Positions 62,510-64,000 of a DNA stretch of 64,000 nucleotides are shown in pieces (position 1 is the first letter of the stretch; each line of letters starts with the position of its first letter). Made by a program: the position numbers and the translations under genes. The stretch spans positions 1,619,183-1,683,182 of the forward strand of contig NZ_CP007452.1 in assembly GCF_000597865.1 (NCBI RefSeq). Reading direction: 5' to 3'. The stretch is from Peptoclostridium acidaminophilum DSM 3953. GTDB lineage: Bacteria; Bacillota; Clostridia; Peptostreptococcales; Peptostreptococcaceae. The notes beneath the pieces are model-generated. The model saw only the letters and a list, made by a program, of their open reading frames with translations, did no database searches and was not told where the DNA came from.

Positions 62510-63655
62510 ATGACAACATTTAATACACCTGAAAATATAAAGCAAAAGTCGCTCGAATATGAAATGAGATGCATAGACTGCAGGGCCTGCATGAAGAACT
62601 GTCCCATGCTCGATGAGTTCTGCACATCGCCAAAGGAGCTTCTTGGCCGCATAGGCTCAGCTGACACTCAGCCGCTGGAGCTTCCCTATTCATGCTCCCT
62701 CTGCCAGTACTGCGCAAGAGTGTGCCCAAGGGACATAGATTTTTCAGCGCTATTCCATCCGATGAGAGAGCATATAGTAGCTTCAGGGAGTGTAAGCTCC
62801 AAGCCTCTGTCCAAAGGGCTCTCAGTAGTTGCAAACCACCAAAAGCTGAGTTTTTCTAAGGTTTTCTCCTCCAGCTTCCCAAAAGCTGGCAAAAAAGCAA
62901 AAACGGCCTTCATCCCGGGCTGCAGCCTGGCATCATACAGCCCTGAGCTTGTAATTTCATCCCACAAATATCTTCAAAGAAAAATCGGGGATGTAGGCCT
63001 TATAATCCAGTGCTGTGGAAAGCCAACACTTTCAGTGGGTGACTTGGAAAAATTCAGCGACTACTACTCCCGTCTTGAAAAGATGATGGACAAAATGGGC
63101 TGTGACACTGTAATAACGTCGTGCCAGAACTGCTACAAGACCATAGCTAAATACAGCCCCCATATAAAGGTAGTATCACTTTGGGAGGTTATGGCAGACC
63201 TTGGGGTTCCCGAAAAGGCAGCCGGCGTCGGACGCGGCATAGATGCCATGTTTGCGCTGCACGATCCGTGCCCCACTAGAAATGTAGCCTCCATGCATGA
63301 AGCCGTAAGAGAAATAGTCCGTCAGCTCGGCCTAAATATGGTAGAGTTTGAAAGCAACAGGTCACTCACAGCCTGCTGCGGCCAGGGCGGTATGATAGGC
63401 CTTACAAGTCCCAAGCTGGGTGTAAGGCAGATGAAAAAAAGAGCCTCCGAAGGAAAGGAAGCCGACTATATAATAACTTACTGTGAATCGTGCGTTGAAT
63501 CCATGCAAAGCGCCGATGCAAAATCGCTCCACATACTCGACATTGTATTTGGGGATAATTTTGAAGGCAGGGATTTGAACCAGATAAGACCAGGCTTTGC
63601 TGGCAAGTGGCTCAACAGATACAGGATAAAAAGGCTCACAGACAGGCTGGATTAG
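62510..63655 (+). CDS. Fe-S protein with two CCG domains (HdrD/GlpC-like)
   Basis: Cytoplasmic electron-transfer protein of about 381 residues. N-terminal 2[4Fe-4S] ferredoxin domain: Cys21, 24, 27, 31 (CIDCRACMKNC) and Cys62, 65, 68, 72 (CSLCQYCARVC). Two CCG cysteine-rich domains follow: PGCSL, CCGKPT and SCQNC; then DPCPT, CCGQGG and YCESC. CCG domains bind special clusters and often handle thiols/disulfides, as in heterodisulfide reductase. ATG 62510 (MTTFNTPENI) is preferred over 34 additional upstream codons that show no homology; a GAAAGGA site lies 12 bases away. Adjacent flavin and rhodanese genes are suggestive. Confidence 0.88.
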   Translation: MTTFNTPENIKQKSLEYEMRCIDCRACMKNCPMLDEFCTSPKELLGRIGSADTQPLELPYSCSLCQYCARVCPRDIDFSALFHPMREHIVASGSVSSKPLSKGLSVVANHQKLSFSKVFSSSFPKAGKKAKTAFIPGCSLASYSPELVISSHKYLQRKIGDVGLIIQCCGKPTLSVGDLEKFSDYYSRLEKMMDKMGCDTVITSCQNCYKTIAKYSPHIKVVSLWEVMADLGVPEKAAGVGRGIDAMFALHDPCPTRNVASMHEAVREIVRQLGLNMVEFESNRSLTACCGQGGMIGLTSPKLGVRQMKKRASEGKEADYIITYCESCVESMQSADAKSLHILDIVFGDNFEGRDLNQIRPGFAGKWLNRYRIKRLTDRLD

Positions 63656-63659
63656 GCAT

Positions 63660-63679
63660 AGCCCCTTGCATAAGGGGCT
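63660..63679 (+). terminator. Terminator after the Fe-S protein gene
   Basis: Stem AGCCCCTT / AAGGGGCT closing GCAT, followed by TTTTTTTATG. Confidence 0.92.
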
Positions 63680-63729
63680 TTTTTTATGTAGTATTTTATT
63701 TATGATATCTAATTGAAAGGAGCATTAAA

Positions 63730-64000
63730 ATGTGGAGCATTGCTTTATTTTTGTTTGCTGGCATCGCCATAGGCTACTTCCGGGGGATGAACGAGAAGGA
63801 GAAAAAGATAAATTCGACGCTGCAGCAGGCGGGACTGATATTTCTGCTTTTTTCAATGGGCTGCGCAATAGGGGCCAATAAGGACATACTCTCCAACATA
63901 TTGAAGATAGGCAAGGTTTCTGCTTCCTTTGCTTTGCTGACCTCACTGTTTAGCATAGCATTCGTATTCCTTATAACCTCAAAACTTATGAAGGGAGCTG
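63730..64000 (+). CDS. LysO-type lysine exporter, N-terminal part (partial, runs off window)
   Basis: First 90 codons of a LysO/DUF340 membrane protein. AAAGGAG lies 7 bases before ATG 63730. The sequence reads MWSIALFLFAGIAIGYFRG, then LQQAGLIFLLFSMGCAIGANKDILSNI and a third helix, as in the N-terminal LysO segment that exports lysine. In Firmicutes this protein may be split into two genes. The end is cut by the window. The presence of a lysine exporter fits the lysine-regulated importer at 48-50 kb. Confidence 0.85.
   Translation, partial: MWSIALFLFAGIAIGYFRGMNEKEKKINSTLQQAGLIFLLFSMGCAIGANKDILSNILKIGKVSASFALLTSLFSIAFVFLITSKLMKGA

Noticed and set aside
1-64000. CRISPR array, tRNA or rRNA genes, prophage
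   Set aside because: No direct-repeat array, cloverleaf, rRNA segment or phage structural gene was seen anywhere in the window.

Overview
The window reads as chromosomal DNA of a low-to-mid GC, Gram-positive anaerobe of the Clostridia. Supporting points are the clostridial gene content (lon, clpXP and tig neighbourhood; 1032-residue IleRS behind a T-box), strong GGAGG-type ribosome binding sites, frequent TTG and GTG starts, and two genes in which an in-frame TGA sits exactly where a family-conserved cysteine should be, implying selenocysteine decoding. A Peptoclostridium-like amino-acid fermenter would fit, but the species is inference. Most genes lie on the minus strand. No rRNA, tRNA or CRISPR array was seen.

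Layout. 1-5.2 kb: a truncated Na+/phosphate cotransporter behind Pho-box-like repeats, an FAD-dependent dehydrogenase, a DUF881 protein and a HesB/IscA-like selenoprotein whose promoter carries a perfect palindrome. 5.2-14.7 kb: protein quality control and housekeeping (engB, lon, clpX, clpP, tig, an RNase PH-RdgB fusion, a YfcE-like phosphoesterase), plus a two-gene chromate-type transporter on the plus strand. 14.8-25.2 kb: a compact type IV pilus operon running pilB, pilT, pilC, pilA, pilD, minor pilin, a pilM-pilN fusion, pilO, a pilV-like and a pilX-like gene. 25.4-34.7 kb: M18 aminopeptidase, PcrA helicase, a nitrilase-family amidase, G6PDH and T-box-controlled ileS.

35.2-47 kb: a second, Tad/Flp pilus system (two Flp pilins, TadE, CpaB, TadZ, TadA, TadB, TadC, a DUF192 protein and a separate TadG-like protein). 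Interspersed are a PilZ c-di-GMP receptor, Hsp20, a tandem ribbon-helix-helix-like protein and the AmmeMemoRadiSam genes. 48.4-52 kb: an NhaC-type lysine transporter behind a lysine riboswitch, then a stand-alone TnpB element with its right-end/omega-RNA region. 52.1-56 kb: the riboflavin operon ribD-ribE-ribBA-ribH behind an FMN riboswitch. 56-64 kb: a CoA-disulfide-reductase-like flavoprotein, a class I amidotransferase homologue that has lost its catalytic residues, a CCA-adding enzyme, a TVP38-type membrane protein overlapping a lipoprotein tandem rhodanese with in-frame TGA at the catalytic cysteine, a divergent iron-sulfur CCG-domain protein, and the start of a LysO lysine exporter.

The most notable theme is selenium and sulfur chemistry. 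There are two probable selenoproteins: a secreted Sec-rhodanese in a two-gene operon, and a HesB-like protein under a CsoR/CstR-like operator. A flavin thiol/disulfide reductase and an Fe-S CCG protein lie close to the rhodanese. Two complete pilus machineries and three cis-regulatory RNAs (T-box, lysine, FMN) are the other main features.
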